Positions 33,530 to 42,995 are shown, counted from the first letter of the stretch. The stretch: 64,000 nt of DNA from Salibacterium halotolerans (GCF_900115625.1 NZ_FOXD01000007.1:62001-126000), one strand, 5' to 3'. Notes: generated from the letters alone by a model not told the origin. Program-made: numbers and translations.

Positions 33530-34906
33530 TTATATAATGTGGTTCCAATAAAAAAAGAAAGAGGCAAAAATAAGCCCAACCCATACCACTAGTGCTGCAG
33601 ATCCAACTTTCCACAAATCTTTCTCTGTAAAATATCCATAGGAATAGCTGATTAAATGAACTGGAGATTGAGTAACAAGTATAAACCCCGGTACACCTGT
33701 TAAATAGACGGCCATACCCAGGCTTAAAGGGGAAATTCCAGTTATCTGTTCTCCTAAGGTTACAGAAAGCGGGAGCATGATCGTTAGAAAACCCAGCACA
33801 TTCACAAATATAATTCTTATCAAAGCGGTGAAAATAATTAGTGTTAAGACTAATATCAGGGAGGGATAGTGATTGGAAAGAGAACTAACATAAGAAGCAA
33901 AAATGTCAATCGTATCCGTGCTGATCAGCATATTGGACAACATTAAAGTAGCAGCGAAAAAAATCATCATGTCCCAATTAATTCCTTTTTTCGCCTGTTC
34001 CCATGTTAGAACTCCAGAATAAGGCAGGACAGTTAGGACTGCTCCCAGTAACCCCACCAAAGGAATGGAATAGTCATGCAGAGATTGAGTCATCCACAAT
34101 AACAAAATGATTCCACTGATAATCGTCATTTTTATTTCAGGCCATGTCCATGCTCCTAATTGAACGAATTTAGTATTGAGGAGATGCTTTACCAGTTCGT
34201 GATTTACTTTTTCAGCGGGAAAAAACAATTCCAACAGCCCGCCTAACAAGAACACAAATACTAATATAGGGGCTCCTAGATATAATAACCAATGTACATA
34301 TGTCATCTCACTGGAAACCTCTGAAAATATGCCGAACGCATATATCGTAGAACTTGCACCAGTTGGAACAAATGCAGCTGAAATAGCGCTGACATACGAT
34401 ATTCCAATAAACATTGACTTAGACAAGTTCGGTGTGAACTGCACGCTTTGTAAACGTTGAGAGATATCATCAAGGATGGAACTAATTAAGCTTCCTTTTC
34501 CAATATTAGATGGAATAAAAACGGTCAGCACAAACATTAGAGCAAAGGATATAAAAATTAATAATCTGCCTGATCCCTTGCATAGCCGGAGAATGGATAA
34601 CGAAACACGACCGGCAAGACCTGTCTGAATAAATGCATGTGCCAGAATAAAAGTAGAAAACAATAACCAAACTAATTCAGAACCAAAGAAGCTTAATGTT
34701 TCATCATATGAAAAAAAGTGAAAAGACAGCAGCAGAATCAAGAGAATCGAACTGAAAGCAAGCGGAAACACTCTGCCGATCCATAAAATTTGTATCATGA
34801 CAAGCGCAGACACCGCTTGTATTTGTATGCTCCAATCCAGCCATGGTAAGAAGAACATTCCATAAAGTACTATCACAACAGCTGTTAAAACGTTATTTTT
34901 TTTCAT
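33530..34906 (-). CDS. SLC13/DASS-type anion permease
   Basis: 458 aa with about 12 membrane helices. The family hallmarks of divalent anion:Na+ symporters/antiporters are approximated by FVPTGASSTIYAFGIFS in the first half and by LTGVPGFILVTQSPVHLISYSYG near the C-terminus. Members carry succinate, citrate or related dicarboxylates. It lies between prpB and the tctA gene. One reading is that it exports succinate formed by PrpB while TctABC imports the tricarboxylate, but it could be a second importer. Confidence 0.8.
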   Translation of the reverse strand: MKKNNVLTAVVIVLYGMFFLPWLDWSIQIQAVSALVMIQILWIGRVFPLAFSSILLILLLSFHFFSYDETLSFFGSELVWLLFSTFILAHAFIQTGLAGRVSLSILRLCKGSGRLLIFISFALMFVLTVFIPSNIGKGSLISSILDDISQRLQSVQFTPNLSKSMFIGISYVSAISAAFVPTGASSTIYAFGIFSEVSSEMTYVHWLLYLGAPILVFVFLLGGLLELFFPAEKVNHELVKHLLNTKFVQLGAWTWPEIKMTIISGIILLLWMTQSLHDYSIPLVGLLGAVLTVLPYSGVLTWEQAKKGINWDMMIFFAATLMLSNMLISTDTIDIFASYVSSLSNHYPSLILVLTLIIFTALIRIIFVNVLGFLTIMLPLSVTLGEQITGISPLSLGMAVYLTGVPGFILVTQSPVHLISYSYGYFTEKDLWKVGSAALVVWVGLIFASFFFYWNHII

Positions 34907-34939
34907 TGGCCTTGGCCCCCTATGTTGTTTAAAGGGGTA

Positions 34940-36439
34940 TTACACTTTTTTTTGTTTTCTTTTTTGAATCCAATCAATAAAAAATGGATACAGCACCGAC
35001 AGTATTGTCATTATGGTTAATACAATCGATACAGAAGAAGCGGACAACATGTTAAAAGGATTATCATGAGCGACGAGACCTTTTCTGAAGTTTTGTTCCA
35101 TATCAGATCCTACAATGACCGCAAGTATTAAAGGGGCAATAGGAAAATCCATCAGTTTCATAATCAGCCCAACCAACCCAAAGATAACCAGTATATAAAA
35201 ATCAATCATACTGTAACTCAGCGTGTACGTTCCTATGAACGCTAAAACCAGAATCAGCGGATACAATATCTTCGGAGGCGTATTTAAAATTCTTACTAAT
35301 ACTCCTATTAACAGAATGTTTATAATAACCAGAAATATATTGCCTATAAACATGCTGTTGACCATTGTCCATACCATATCAGGATTGTTTTCAAACAAAA
35401 GCGGCCCCGGACGTAATCCCAGCATAATAACAGCACCTAATATGACAGCTGTCGTCCCGGATCCTGGAACCCCCATGGTTAAAAGCGGTATGAAAGCTCC
35501 CACCGATCCTGCATTATTCGCGGATTCTGGTGCTGCTAATCCCGCCGGATCCCCTTTACCAAACGTTTGGGGTCTTTTAGCAAGCTGCCGTTCGGTTGTG
35601 TAGCCGAGCATTGATGCAATAGAACCACCAGCTCCTGGTAGTACACCTACGATAAAGCCGAGCGGACCGCTTCGTATCACCGGCCATTTGATCTTTTTCC
35701 ATTGGTCTTTAGTTATCCATTTTTTCCCTATTTTATTGTTACTTGGAATTATGGAATCTATGTTGATGAAATTAAACAGTACCTCTCCAACAGCGTATAT
35801 TCCGATAATGACAACTAAAAAGTCTATTCCTTCACTTAGCTGCGGTATATCAAATGTAAAGCGGTAAACACCGGTTTGAAGATCGATTCCAACAGTACTA
35901 AGTATTAAACCAATAGACATAGAAATAAAACCCTTAACCATGTTACCTTTGGAAAGCGATACAATCGCTGATAAAGTAAACAGCATAAGCATAAAGTATT
36001 CGGCAGGGCCGAATCTTAAAGCAAAGGAGGCGAGGGGCTTAGCTAACAGGATAAAACCGGCAATTGCGCACAACCCGCCTATAAGTGAAGAAATTGCAGA
36101 TATCGTTAATGCTTGACCTGCCTGCCCTTTTTGTGTCATTGGGTAGCCATCAAACGTTGCTGCGATTGCCGAGCCATCACCCGGAGTGTTTAAAAGGATA
36201 GAACTTCTGGATCCCCCATACATAGCACCATAATAAATGGCTGCCATTAAAATCAAAGCACTTGTAGGATCCATTCCGAAAGTAATGGGAATTAATACAG
36301 CTACTGCAGTAGCAGGTCCCAGCCCCGGAAGCATTCCAACAACTGTACCCAGCAATCCACCAAGTAACACCCATAACAGATTTATAGGGCGGATAGATAC
36401 CATTAAACCTTCAAGTACATTTTGAAAATCAACTCCCAA
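34940..36439 (-). CDS. tctA: Tripartite tricarboxylate transporter, large permease TctA
   Basis: 499 aa with about 11-12 helices. GMLPGLGPATAVAVLIPITFGMDPTSALI and YGGSRSSILLNTPGDGSAIAATFDG (cores GMLPGLGPATAV and NTPGDGSA) are the duplicated TctA motifs, echoed by GVLPGAGGSIASML and GVPGSGTTAVILGA in the second half. It forms the main membrane channel of a TctCBA secondary transporter. It follows tctB after 15 nt. Confidence 0.95.
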   Translation of the reverse strand: MGVDFQNVLEGLMVSIRPINLLWVLLGGLLGTVVGMLPGLGPATAVAVLIPITFGMDPTSALILMAAIYYGAMYGGSRSSILLNTPGDGSAIAATFDGYPMTQKGQAGQALTISAISSLIGGLCAIAGFILLAKPLASFALRFGPAEYFMLMLFTLSAIVSLSKGNMVKGFISMSIGLILSTVGIDLQTGVYRFTFDIPQLSEGIDFLVVIIGIYAVGEVLFNFINIDSIIPSNNKIGKKWITKDQWKKIKWPVIRSGPLGFIVGVLPGAGGSIASMLGYTTERQLAKRPQTFGKGDPAGLAAPESANNAGSVGAFIPLLTMGVPGSGTTAVILGAVIMLGLRPGPLLFENNPDMVWTMVNSMFIGNIFLVIINILLIGVLVRILNTPPKILYPLILVLAFIGTYTLSYSMIDFYILVIFGLVGLIMKLMDFPIAPLILAVIVGSDMEQNFRKGLVAHDNPFNMLSASSVSIVLTIMTILSVLYPFFIDWIQKRKQKKV

Positions 36440-36454
36440 TTTTCTCCCTCCATT

Positions 36455-36898
36455 CTATGGCAGACTTACCTGTAGTAGTTGAGCAAAGGCATACCAGGAC
36501 ATAATGGAAAATATAATTCCAACAGCCATATTTTGCTTCCATTTATACCTTCCATTAACTACAAAAAGCATGGAAGTTAAAAATATCATCGTTGAAAATA
36601 AAAACCCAATTCGTTCAAATAATAAGATGTAAACAAGGATTAACGCTAAAGAAGATCCAATGAGATAAGGAGTCCGTCCAGTCAATAACCCTTTGAGCTC
36701 TTCTAACTTCTCTTTACGCTTTTTCCATTCCTGTGCCAAATAAACGGAACTGATTATTACTAAAAATGTCCCTATTAATGCAGGAAAATATTGTGGAGCA
36801 TGTGGGTTTCCGGTCTTAGACAGGGGTATTTGCAGTGTAAGAAGCAAATAGATCAAGCCTGCCGCAATTAAGATGATGGGAAAAACCAGCCTCGTCAT
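36455..36898 (-). CDS. tctB: Tripartite tricarboxylate transporter, small permease TctB
   Basis: 147 aa from the ATG at 36898 (AAGGAGGAG upstream; the longer frame reads over this site). Four hydrophobic segments in the usual TctB pattern, with PALIGTFLVIISSVYLAQEW. It partners TctA. The gene lies between the receptor and large-permease genes. Confidence 0.88.
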   Translation of the reverse strand: MTRLVFPIILIAAGLIYLLLTLQIPLSKTGNPHAPQYFPALIGTFLVIISSVYLAQEWKKRKEKLEELKGLLTGRTPYLIGSSLALILVYILLFERIGFLFSTMIFLTSMLFVVNGRYKWKQNMAVGIIFSIMSWYAFAQLLQVSLP

Positions 36899-36967
36899 AA
36901 CCTTCTCCTCCTTATTGAACGTTTCAAGGGGGAATGAATCCCTTTTTAAAGGATTCATTCCAGGATA

Positions 36968-37957
36968 TTAATCCGTTAACCCTGCTTCACTAATTAATTC
37001 TTCATAGTTTTGAGTCTGTTTTTCCAGATACTGGCGGGATTCCTCGCTGTCTTTATAAAAAGACTGCCACTCATTATTTTCAAGTACTGTCTGCCACGCA
37101 TCTGTCTCGATCATTTGGCTGATTTTTTCATCCCAATACGCAATTTCTTCTTCGGTCATATCTGGAGGCCCCATTATACCTCTCCAGTGCGGAAATACCA
37201 TATCTACACCTTGTTCCTGCCAAGTTGGCACTTCATCCAAACCATCAATTCTTTCTTCTGATGAAACCGCTATCATATTAATTTCTCCTGCTTTATGCTG
37301 TTCTTTAGCTTCTGAAACCGACATGGTAGCAACATCAATATGACCTCCCAGTAGAGCTGTTACAACATCTGCGCCACTTTTATAAATCTGAAACTCCAAC
37401 TTAGGTACGTCGACACCATACTCCTTGGCCGCCTGCACAAATGATAAGTGATCATTGTTCCCCAATCCTGGAGCCAGACCAATTGTTAACGATTTAGGAT
37501 CTTTTTTTAATTGTTTCATTACTTCTGAACCTTTTTCATACTCCGAATCAGGAGAAACCGCAACGGAGATCCACTCTGTTGTAAGAATGCCAAGTGGTGT
37601 AAAATCTTCATAAGTCAGGTCGCTTTGACCAAGTAGATTATTCGTAATAACTAAGCTGGAATTAATGGCCATACTATGTGCATCCTGATTCCTCAAGTAT
37701 TGCCAGCCAACTTCGCCACTACCTCCGGGTTTATTGACAACATTTATATTCTGCTCAATAACCCCTTCATCCGACATAATTTTCTGCATAGCCCTTGCTG
37801 TTCCGTCCCAACCACCACCAGGTGATGCAGGTGCTACAAATTCAATATCTTTTGTGGGAAAATCAGGCTCTCCTCCTGATCCACTCGTACTTGAAGAACA
37901 TCCAACAATAAAGAATAGCAATATTAAGGACACAATTCCTGTCCACTTACCTTTCAT
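36968..37957 (-). CDS. tctC: Tripartite tricarboxylate transporter, substrate-binding lipoprotein TctC
   Basis: 329 aa. The lipobox FIVGC places the lipidated Cys at about residue 20. FPTKDIEFVAPASPGGGWDGTARA and NVVNKPGGSGEVGW are the Bug/TctC ligand-binding signatures (PGGGWD, NKPGG). It captures the tricarboxylate outside the cell. It is first in the transport operon and preceded by an inverted repeat likely bound by the neighbouring response regulator. The exact ligand is unknown; the co-encoded PrpB/PrpD suggest a methylcitrate-type acid. Confidence 0.94.
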   Translation of the reverse strand: MKGKWTGIVSLILLFFIVGCSSSTSGSGGEPDFPTKDIEFVAPASPGGGWDGTARAMQKIMSDEGVIEQNINVVNKPGGSGEVGWQYLRNQDAHSMAINSSLVITNNLLGQSDLTYEDFTPLGILTTEWISVAVSPDSEYEKGSEVMKQLKKDPKSLTIGLAPGLGNNDHLSFVQAAKEYGVDVPKLEFQIYKSGADVVTALLGGHIDVATMSVSEAKEQHKAGEINMIAVSSEERIDGLDEVPTWQEQGVDMVFPHWRGIMGPPDMTEEEIAYWDEKISQMIETDAWQTVLENNEWQSFYKDSEESRQYLEKQTQNYEELISEAGLTD

Positions 37958-37996
37958 CCTTTCACTCCCCTTTTTCTAATAAATTCAGAAATAATA

Positions 37997-38059
37997 CAAT
38001 TGCCTAACGTACATCGCATCCCCCTCTCTCTTTAAAGTCAAGTAAGCGTTAAGCAATTG
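37997..38059. promoter_or_regulatory. Inverted repeat in the tctC promoter region
   Basis: CAATTGCCTAACG and CGTTAAGCAATTG are 13-bp arms with one mismatch, separated by 37 bp, in the 209-bp gap between the response-regulator gene and tctC. A pair of sites for the CitB-type regulator is the likeliest reading. Confidence 0.6.
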
Positions 38060-38166
38060 CTGTAAACTCATCATATTATTCTGACCATGTTATGTCAGCG
38101 TTTTCATAATTAGATACGTTTATAATATAAAATGAATTTTGTGTATTTTGTTCACGATAATTCGCT

Positions 38167-38844
38167 TTACAATAAATAGTATTTTCGTTCTGGTCTTCCT
38201 ACCATCCCATATTCTTGTTCTATTCCAACTTTCTCAATCGATACAAGATATTCTAAATACCGGCGGGCGGTTGTTCTTGAAGCCCCGGTCTCCTGTCCCA
38301 TATCCTCAGCCGTCCAACCATTGCCCTGCTTCTGCATTTTTCTTAACACCTTGTTTAATGTAATGCTGTCTATCCCTTTAGGAAGATTCTCAGGCATGTA
38401 AAGTTTACCAGACGGTGTGCTGAATAATTTATCAACAACACCTTGATCGATGTACTCCTGATCCCCCAGTAAATTTTGACGCTCTTTATATTCTGTTATC
38501 ACTTCAATAAACCGCTCCAAAGTTACAGGCTTAATTAAATAATTAAAAACGCCCTTGCGGAGACTCTCTTCAAGAAAACTTTTTTCTTGAGCAGCAGTGA
38601 TGATAATAATGTCCAGCATAGGAGATATGTCACGGACATTCTGTATCAAATCGGTTCCTAAATAGTCAGGCATATAAATATCAAGTAGCAGCATATCCAC
38701 GTTGTCATGATTTTTTACGAATTGGATGGTATCTTCTCCATTTAGTGTTTTTCCTATGACTTCAACTCCTTCTATCCTATCAACAAACTTCTCATGAATG
38801 CCGGCCACCCGAAAATCATCTTCCGCGATTACTACTTTAATCAT
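38167..38844 (-). CDS. CitB/DctR-family response regulator
   Basis: 225 aa. The receiver domain (1-120) has acidic VIAEDDFRV, phospho-acceptor Asp in LLLDIYMPD and Lys in YLIKPVTLERF. The C-terminal part (150-225) is a winged HTH of the CitT/DpiA type (WTAEDMGQETGASRTTARRYLEYL). It would activate tctC and downstream genes when phosphorylated by the adjacent kinase, after sensing a di/tricarboxylate. The stop is next to the promoter region of tctC, and its start is 1 nt after the kinase gene. Confidence 0.9.
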   Translation of the reverse strand: MIKVVIAEDDFRVAGIHEKFVDRIEGVEVIGKTLNGEDTIQFVKNHDNVDMLLLDIYMPDYLGTDLIQNVRDISPMLDIIIITAAQEKSFLEESLRKGVFNYLIKPVTLERFIEVITEYKERQNLLGDQEYIDQGVVDKLFSTPSGKLYMPENLPKGIDSITLNKVLRKMQKQGNGWTAEDMGQETGASRTTARRYLEYLVSIEKVGIEQEYGMVGRPERKYYLL

Positions 38845-38845
38845 T

Positions 38846-40450
38846 TTATTTCCCCCTTGGTTCTTTTGGAATAAAAACGCTGAACGTGGTTCCGCTATTA
38901 TTCGATGTTATCTCAATGCTTCCGTTTAGTTCATCTATGACTTCGTTCACATTAAAGAGACCGAAACCACGTTCTTTCTCCGGATTTTTGGTAGAATATC
39001 CTGCTTTAGCTGCCTGAGTAAGAGTAAACTTTTCCATGCCGCTTCCGTTATCGGTTATTTCAAATATAATATCCTGCCCTATGTCCAGCGTGGAAAATGT
39101 AACTCTTCGTTCTGTTTGATTTATAACTTCTTCAAATGCATTATCTATTAAATTACCTATAATAGTAGCTACATGATACACCTCAATATGAGATGGTAAT
39201 TCTTCAATATGACTATTTTCATCCACATTGAAATTAATTTTCTTTTCTGACGCCTTACTCATTTTTCCAAGTAAAATTGCCTGCACTTTTGTATCTTTAA
39301 TGAGTTCAAATATCAAGCTGTTACTGTTTTTGATGTCAATAGCTTCTTTTTGAACCATTTCCAGAGCTTCCTCATAACTTCCTAACTGCAAAAGACCTGA
39401 AATGACATACATTTTGTTGGCAAACTCATGGGTTTGGGCTCGAAGATCTTCAGAGTATTTTTTTACTTCTGAAAGTGTATTAATCATTTCTTTAATTTCC
39501 GTTTTATCCTTAAACGTCGCTACAGCACCAACTAGTTTTTCTTCCTCAATAATAGGAGTCAAATTTAAAATGATGACTTTATTGTTAATGTAAAGTTCTT
39601 CGTTTAATTGCGATTTACTCTTCTTAATTGTATTCGTTACATTCACTTCTGGAATGTTTTCCTGAATTGGGCGATTGACAATATCATGGGACAAGTTCAA
39701 GAGCGTCTTTGCTGAGTGATTAATCATTGTAATCCTTCCACTTTCATCCGTTGCAATAACTCCTTCGTTAATAGAGGACAACACAGAATTACGGTCACGG
39801 TATAACGCTGCAATTTCACGTGGTTCAAGTCCCAGGGTTTCGTTTCTTATGTGTCTGGCTAAAAAAATACTGGCGCAGACTCCCACCAAAACAACGGCAA
39901 GCGCGATATACAGTATATTTTTCACCCAGTCGAAGATCTCCTTATAAATATTGTCTATTAAATAACCAACTGATACGACTCCTAATACCTCACCATCTTC
40001 AGATAGAACAGGAGCTTTGCCCATCACTGATTTACCTAAAAATTCTTTTGAAACAATATTATAATAACCGCCAAAAACTGCAGCCCGGTATCCATCATCA
40101 AATTCCTGATATTCTCTCACACGTTCTGTAGAAGGGTGCGTTAAAATAATGCCGCTTCGATTTTGTATAATAATAAAATCTGCATCATTTTGTATGCTGA
40201 ATTTTTCCGTGAGAGCTTGAAGGGATGCAGCAGAATCGTTGTCTTCTTCCTGGAGCGCTTCGCTTACTGCAGGTATATATGAAATTGTCTTCGCTGTTTG
40301 TAAGCTGATTGTCTTTTTGTTAGAAAAAATTTGATTCGTCTCAAAGTATGTGAAAATACTAAGAAGTAAGACAATTAACGTCACAATTAATCCAACTACC
40401 ATCCCTGTTATTTTAGTTTTTAAAGAGACTCTAAGTAATTTTTGAATCAT
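38846..40450 (-). CDS. CitA/DcuS-type sensor histidine kinase
   Basis: 534 aa. Two membrane helices (about 14-34 and 172-195) bracket an extracytoplasmic PAS-like (Cache) sensor domain. A cytoplasmic PAS lies at about 215-320, then the SpoOB-type dimerisation helix with the His in LRAQTHEFANKMYVISGLLQ. An ATPase domain follows with IGNLIDNAFEEV and DNGSGM, GFGLFNVNEVI. This is the layout of citrate and C4-dicarboxylate sensors. It pairs with the response regulator and heads the island. Confidence 0.92.
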   Translation of the reverse strand: MIQKLLRVSLKTKITGMVVGLIVTLIVLLLSIFTYFETNQIFSNKKTISLQTAKTISYIPAVSEALQEEDNDSAASLQALTEKFSIQNDADFIIIQNRSGIILTHPSTERVREYQEFDDGYRAAVFGGYYNIVSKEFLGKSVMGKAPVLSEDGEVLGVVSVGYLIDNIYKEIFDWVKNILYIALAVVLVGVCASIFLARHIRNETLGLEPREIAALYRDRNSVLSSINEGVIATDESGRITMINHSAKTLLNLSHDIVNRPIQENIPEVNVTNTIKKSKSQLNEELYINNKVIILNLTPIIEEEKLVGAVATFKDKTEIKEMINTLSEVKKYSEDLRAQTHEFANKMYVISGLLQLGSYEEALEMVQKEAIDIKNSNSLIFELIKDTKVQAILLGKMSKASEKKINFNVDENSHIEELPSHIEVYHVATIIGNLIDNAFEEVINQTERRVTFSTLDIGQDIIFEITDNGSGMEKFTLTQAAKAGYSTKNPEKERGFGLFNVNEVIDELNGSIEITSNNSGTTFSVFIPKEPRGK

Positions 40451-40635
40451 ATATCCCCCTTTTTGTTGAAGTGTGTATTAGCTTTCATATCTGGATACTT
40501 CAACAAACTCCATTTTCCCTATAAAAACTATAGCATCTTATGCCAAATATATTGCAGAGAAAAAAAGTATTATTTAATACTTTTGTCGTAAAGTCCTTTC
40601 ATTTTTTACTTATTTTCAGTTGGAAAAGAATCCAG

Positions 40636-40662
40636 ATCTGTATCAAAAAGGTACAGCTCCTT
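40636..40662. repeat. Short repeat shared with the 63-kb element
   Basis: On the minus strand AAAAAGGAGCTGTACC followed by TTTTTGATACA matches a plus-strand copy near 63462-63488 with only a few differences. It lies beside the 52-bp array in both places, in opposite orientation. Confidence 0.75.
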
Positions 40663-40760
40663 TTTGATGAAAGAGAATGCCAACATAGGCGGGAGGGGAT
40701 GGCGGCAGCGTAAAACCGGTATGTCAGCGGGGCCCTTTCGACTGTCATTCATCAGGACGT

Positions 40761-40899
40761 GGACACTACGCTGCTGAGAAAAGAAATTAGTGTCCACCGG
40801 CAAAAATCAGTGGACACTAGCTGCCGGCACCGCGGGATTTAGTGTCCTTGGATCCCGCTTCCGTGGACACTATGCATACCGCCGGGCGGTTTAGTGTAC
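40761..40899. repeat. 52-bp-period inverted-box array (copy 2, three units)
   Basis: GGACACT at 40761, 40812 and 40865 and AGTGTCC (last AGTGTAC) at 40789, 40841 and 40893. The period is 51-53 bp and the box-to-box distance 28-29 bp, as in the other two copies. It fills much of the 40451-41014 gap, which shows no gene. Confidence 0.92.
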
Positions 40900-40977
40900 A
40901 TGGAGCCACTGCGCACCGGAACAACTGCAGCAGCTACGGAACAACCGAATCACAGCTTCAGACGCCGGACTTTACAA

Positions 40978-41011
40978 AAAAAAAGCGCCCCGGCCCGGGA
41001 CGCTTTTTTTA
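40978..41011. terminator. Terminator of the Ohr gene
   Basis: AAAGCGCCCCGG and CCGGGACGCTTT form a stem with A and T runs, just after the stop codon. Confidence 0.85.
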
Positions 41012-41014
41012 TCA

Positions 41015-41425
41015 TTATTTTGCTTCGGTGTTAATCGTTACTTCGATGTTACCGCGTGTTGCCTTGGAGTAAGGGCACACTTGATGGGCAGCGGCGGTCA
41101 GCTCTTCTGCTTCCTCCTGGGACACGCCGGACACTTCCACGTTCAGTACGACACTGATTTTAAATCCATCGTCTGATTCATCTTTGTTGAGGCTGACTTC
41201 ACCGTTTACAGTGGATTCAATGTCTTTTTTTTGGTTTTTAGCGACAAGATTCAACGCACCGTCATAGCATGCGGAATAGCCTGCTGCAAACAGCTGCTCC
41301 GGATTGGTACCTGCATTAGACCCAGCTCCCGGAGTGACAAGATTCTGATCAATTTGTCCGTCTGAGGATTTAACGTGGCCGTCACGTCCGCCCTGTGCTG
41401 TTGCTTTTGCTGTATAGATTGCCAT
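41015..41425 (-). CDS. Organic hydroperoxide resistance protein (Ohr)
   Basis: 136 aa OsmC/Ohr-fold thiol peroxidase that reduces organic hydroperoxides. The two redox cysteines are in AAGYSACYDGAL and AAHQVCPYSKATRGN. The start MAIYTAKATAQGGRDGHV and GTNPEQLFAAG are typical of Ohr rather than OsmC. No ohrR lies nearby. Single gene. Confidence 0.94.
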   Translation of the reverse strand: MAIYTAKATAQGGRDGHVKSSDGQIDQNLVTPGAGSNAGTNPEQLFAAGYSACYDGALNLVAKNQKKDIESTVNGEVSLNKDESDDGFKISVVLNVEVSGVSQEEAEELTAAAHQVCPYSKATRGNIEVTINTEAK

Positions 41426-41625
41426 ACGATCACCAATCCTTTTCTTGTATTATGAGTAGAAACATTTATGTTGCACAATGGTATGTATTTCACGTTCTGC
41501 CTGTAATTAAACATGTATTTGAAGATTTTTTCGATATTTGCGAAGAACGTTTTTAAATTATTTGATATAATAAGGGTTACACAGCATAATGAAGCGAAAC
41601 ATGCAGGATAAAGGAGTCAACAGTT

Positions 41626-42414
41626 ATGCAGAACCCCATTTCCTACCCAGCTTCCATGGATTTACTGATGAAGACGCTGGATGCTGCGGGATCGGGCATT
41701 ATCATTACCGATCCGGACCAACAGGATAATCCAATCATTTACGCGAACAAAGGCTTTTCTCACGTAACCGGCTACGAAACAGAGGAAATTATCGGTTTCA
41801 ACTGCCGTTTTCTGCAGGGGCCGGATACGTCGGAAGCGGAAGTAGATAAACTCCGCCGCGCCATTCAGGAGTTGTCGGCTGTATCCGTTCAGATTGTCAA
41901 TTACAAAAAAGACGGCACCCCGTTTTGGAATGACCTTCATATGGAGCCGATATACATAGAAGAAGAAGAAAAGTATTATTTCGCCGGCGTGCAGAAAGAC
42001 ATCACAAAGCAGCGCTCCGCTGAAGACAAGGCTGCCGATTACAATAAGGAAATCCAGCTGCTCTCTGCTCCCATCATCCCGATCGCCGACGACATCTTTG
42101 CCCTGCCGGTAATCGGAAATGTCAATGAGGAACGGATGCGCATTATTTTCGATCAGACGACGGAAACGATTCACTCTTCCAAAGTCAGCATACTGATTCT
42201 GGACCTCTCCGGCCTGACCAGTCTCGATGAGGAAACGATGAAGGGACTGTTTGGCCTTTATCATCTCGTCCGTCTGCTCGGCTCTGAACTCGTCATCACC
42301 GGTATTTCGCCGCAGCTTGCAATGAAGTCGGCCAGTATGAACGCCCGTATCGGCAGCATTAGAATATTTTCGACCATTAAAGATGCGGTAAAAGTGCTTC
42401 AGAACAATGTTTAA
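41626..42414 (+). CDS. ytvA: Blue-light photoreceptor, LOV-STAS (YtvA-like)
   Basis: 262 aa. The LOV domain (about 15-130) has the photo-active Cys in GFNCRFLQGP and PFWNDLHMEPI. A linker helix and a STAS domain (about 148-262) with LDLSGLTSLDEETM follow. This is the exact architecture and length of B. subtilis YtvA, which binds FMN, forms a cysteinyl adduct in blue light and stimulates the SigB stressosome. GGAGTC precedes the ATG. Single gene. Confidence 0.95.
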   Translation: MQNPISYPASMDLLMKTLDAAGSGIIITDPDQQDNPIIYANKGFSHVTGYETEEIIGFNCRFLQGPDTSEAEVDKLRRAIQELSAVSVQIVNYKKDGTPFWNDLHMEPIYIEEEEKYYFAGVQKDITKQRSAEDKAADYNKEIQLLSAPIIPIADDIFALPVIGNVNEERMRIIFDQTTETIHSSKVSILILDLSGLTSLDEETMKGLFGLYHLVRLLGSELVITGISPQLAMKSASMNARIGSIRIFSTIKDAVKVLQNNV

Positions 42415-42444
42415 AATTTTATGAAGGATTTTAGCGGAGACCGC

Positions 42445-42473
42445 TTGCAATCATTTGAAAGCCATGATATGAT
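42445..42473 (+). promoter_or_regulatory. Promoter of the cold-shock gene
   Basis: TTGCAA and TATGAT are 17 bp apart, giving a leader of about 105 nt before the start. Long leaders are typical of csp mRNAs and control their stability and translation in the cold. Confidence 0.75.
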
Positions 42474-42587
42474 GAACTTGCTATTTTGTCACCTAGGATT
42501 GATGGGGATGGACATTCCGGTTGATCATAGCGTTTAGCAAGATAAGTAATTTATTTGGTGCGTGGAAAGCGTACACAGGAGGATCAC

Positions 42588-42788
42588 ATGGAACAAGGAA
42601 CAGTAAAATGGTTTAACGCAGAAAAAGGCTTTGGATTTATCGAGCGCGAAGGAGCAGACGACGTGTTTGTCCACTTCTCCGCAATCCAGGAAGAAGGTTT
42701 CAAAACACTTGAAGAAGGCCAGCAGGTAAGCTTCGAAATCGTCGAAGGCGACCGCGGTCCACAAGCTGCTAACGTTAACAAACAGTAA
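42588..42788 (+). CDS. CspA-family cold-shock protein
   Basis: 66 aa. The ATG at 42588 follows AGGAGGATCAC. RNP1 (KGFGFIE) and RNP2 (VFVHFSAI) are intact in a normal-length OB fold ([15 protein letters not shown]). It binds single-stranded RNA and DNA and acts as an RNA chaperone. Its own promoter with a long leader and its terminator mark it as a separate unit. Confidence 0.96.
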   Translation: MEQGTVKWFNAEKGFGFIEREGADDVFVHFSAIQEEGFKTLEEGQQVSFEIVEGDRGPQAANVNKQ

Positions 42789-42802
42789 TGACAACTTAGA
42801 TA

Positions 42803-42835
42803 TAAAAGAACCCTCCACCGCGGGGGTTCTTTTTA
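42803..42835 (+). terminator. Terminator of the cold-shock gene
   Basis: AGAACCC and GGGTTCT stem followed by TTTTTA. Confidence 0.88.
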
Positions 42836-42995
42836 CGTTTTGGGCTTGTTTCGACGGTTATGCCTGCCTCGTTACAGCTCCGCCGCATCTTCCGGATATG
42901 TCACACGGAGCATAACATCCTTATTTTTCCAATTAAAACTAAAAAAACGGCCGGGGTCTTTCCTTCGCGAAAAACTCCGGTCTTCTTTTTAGTGT

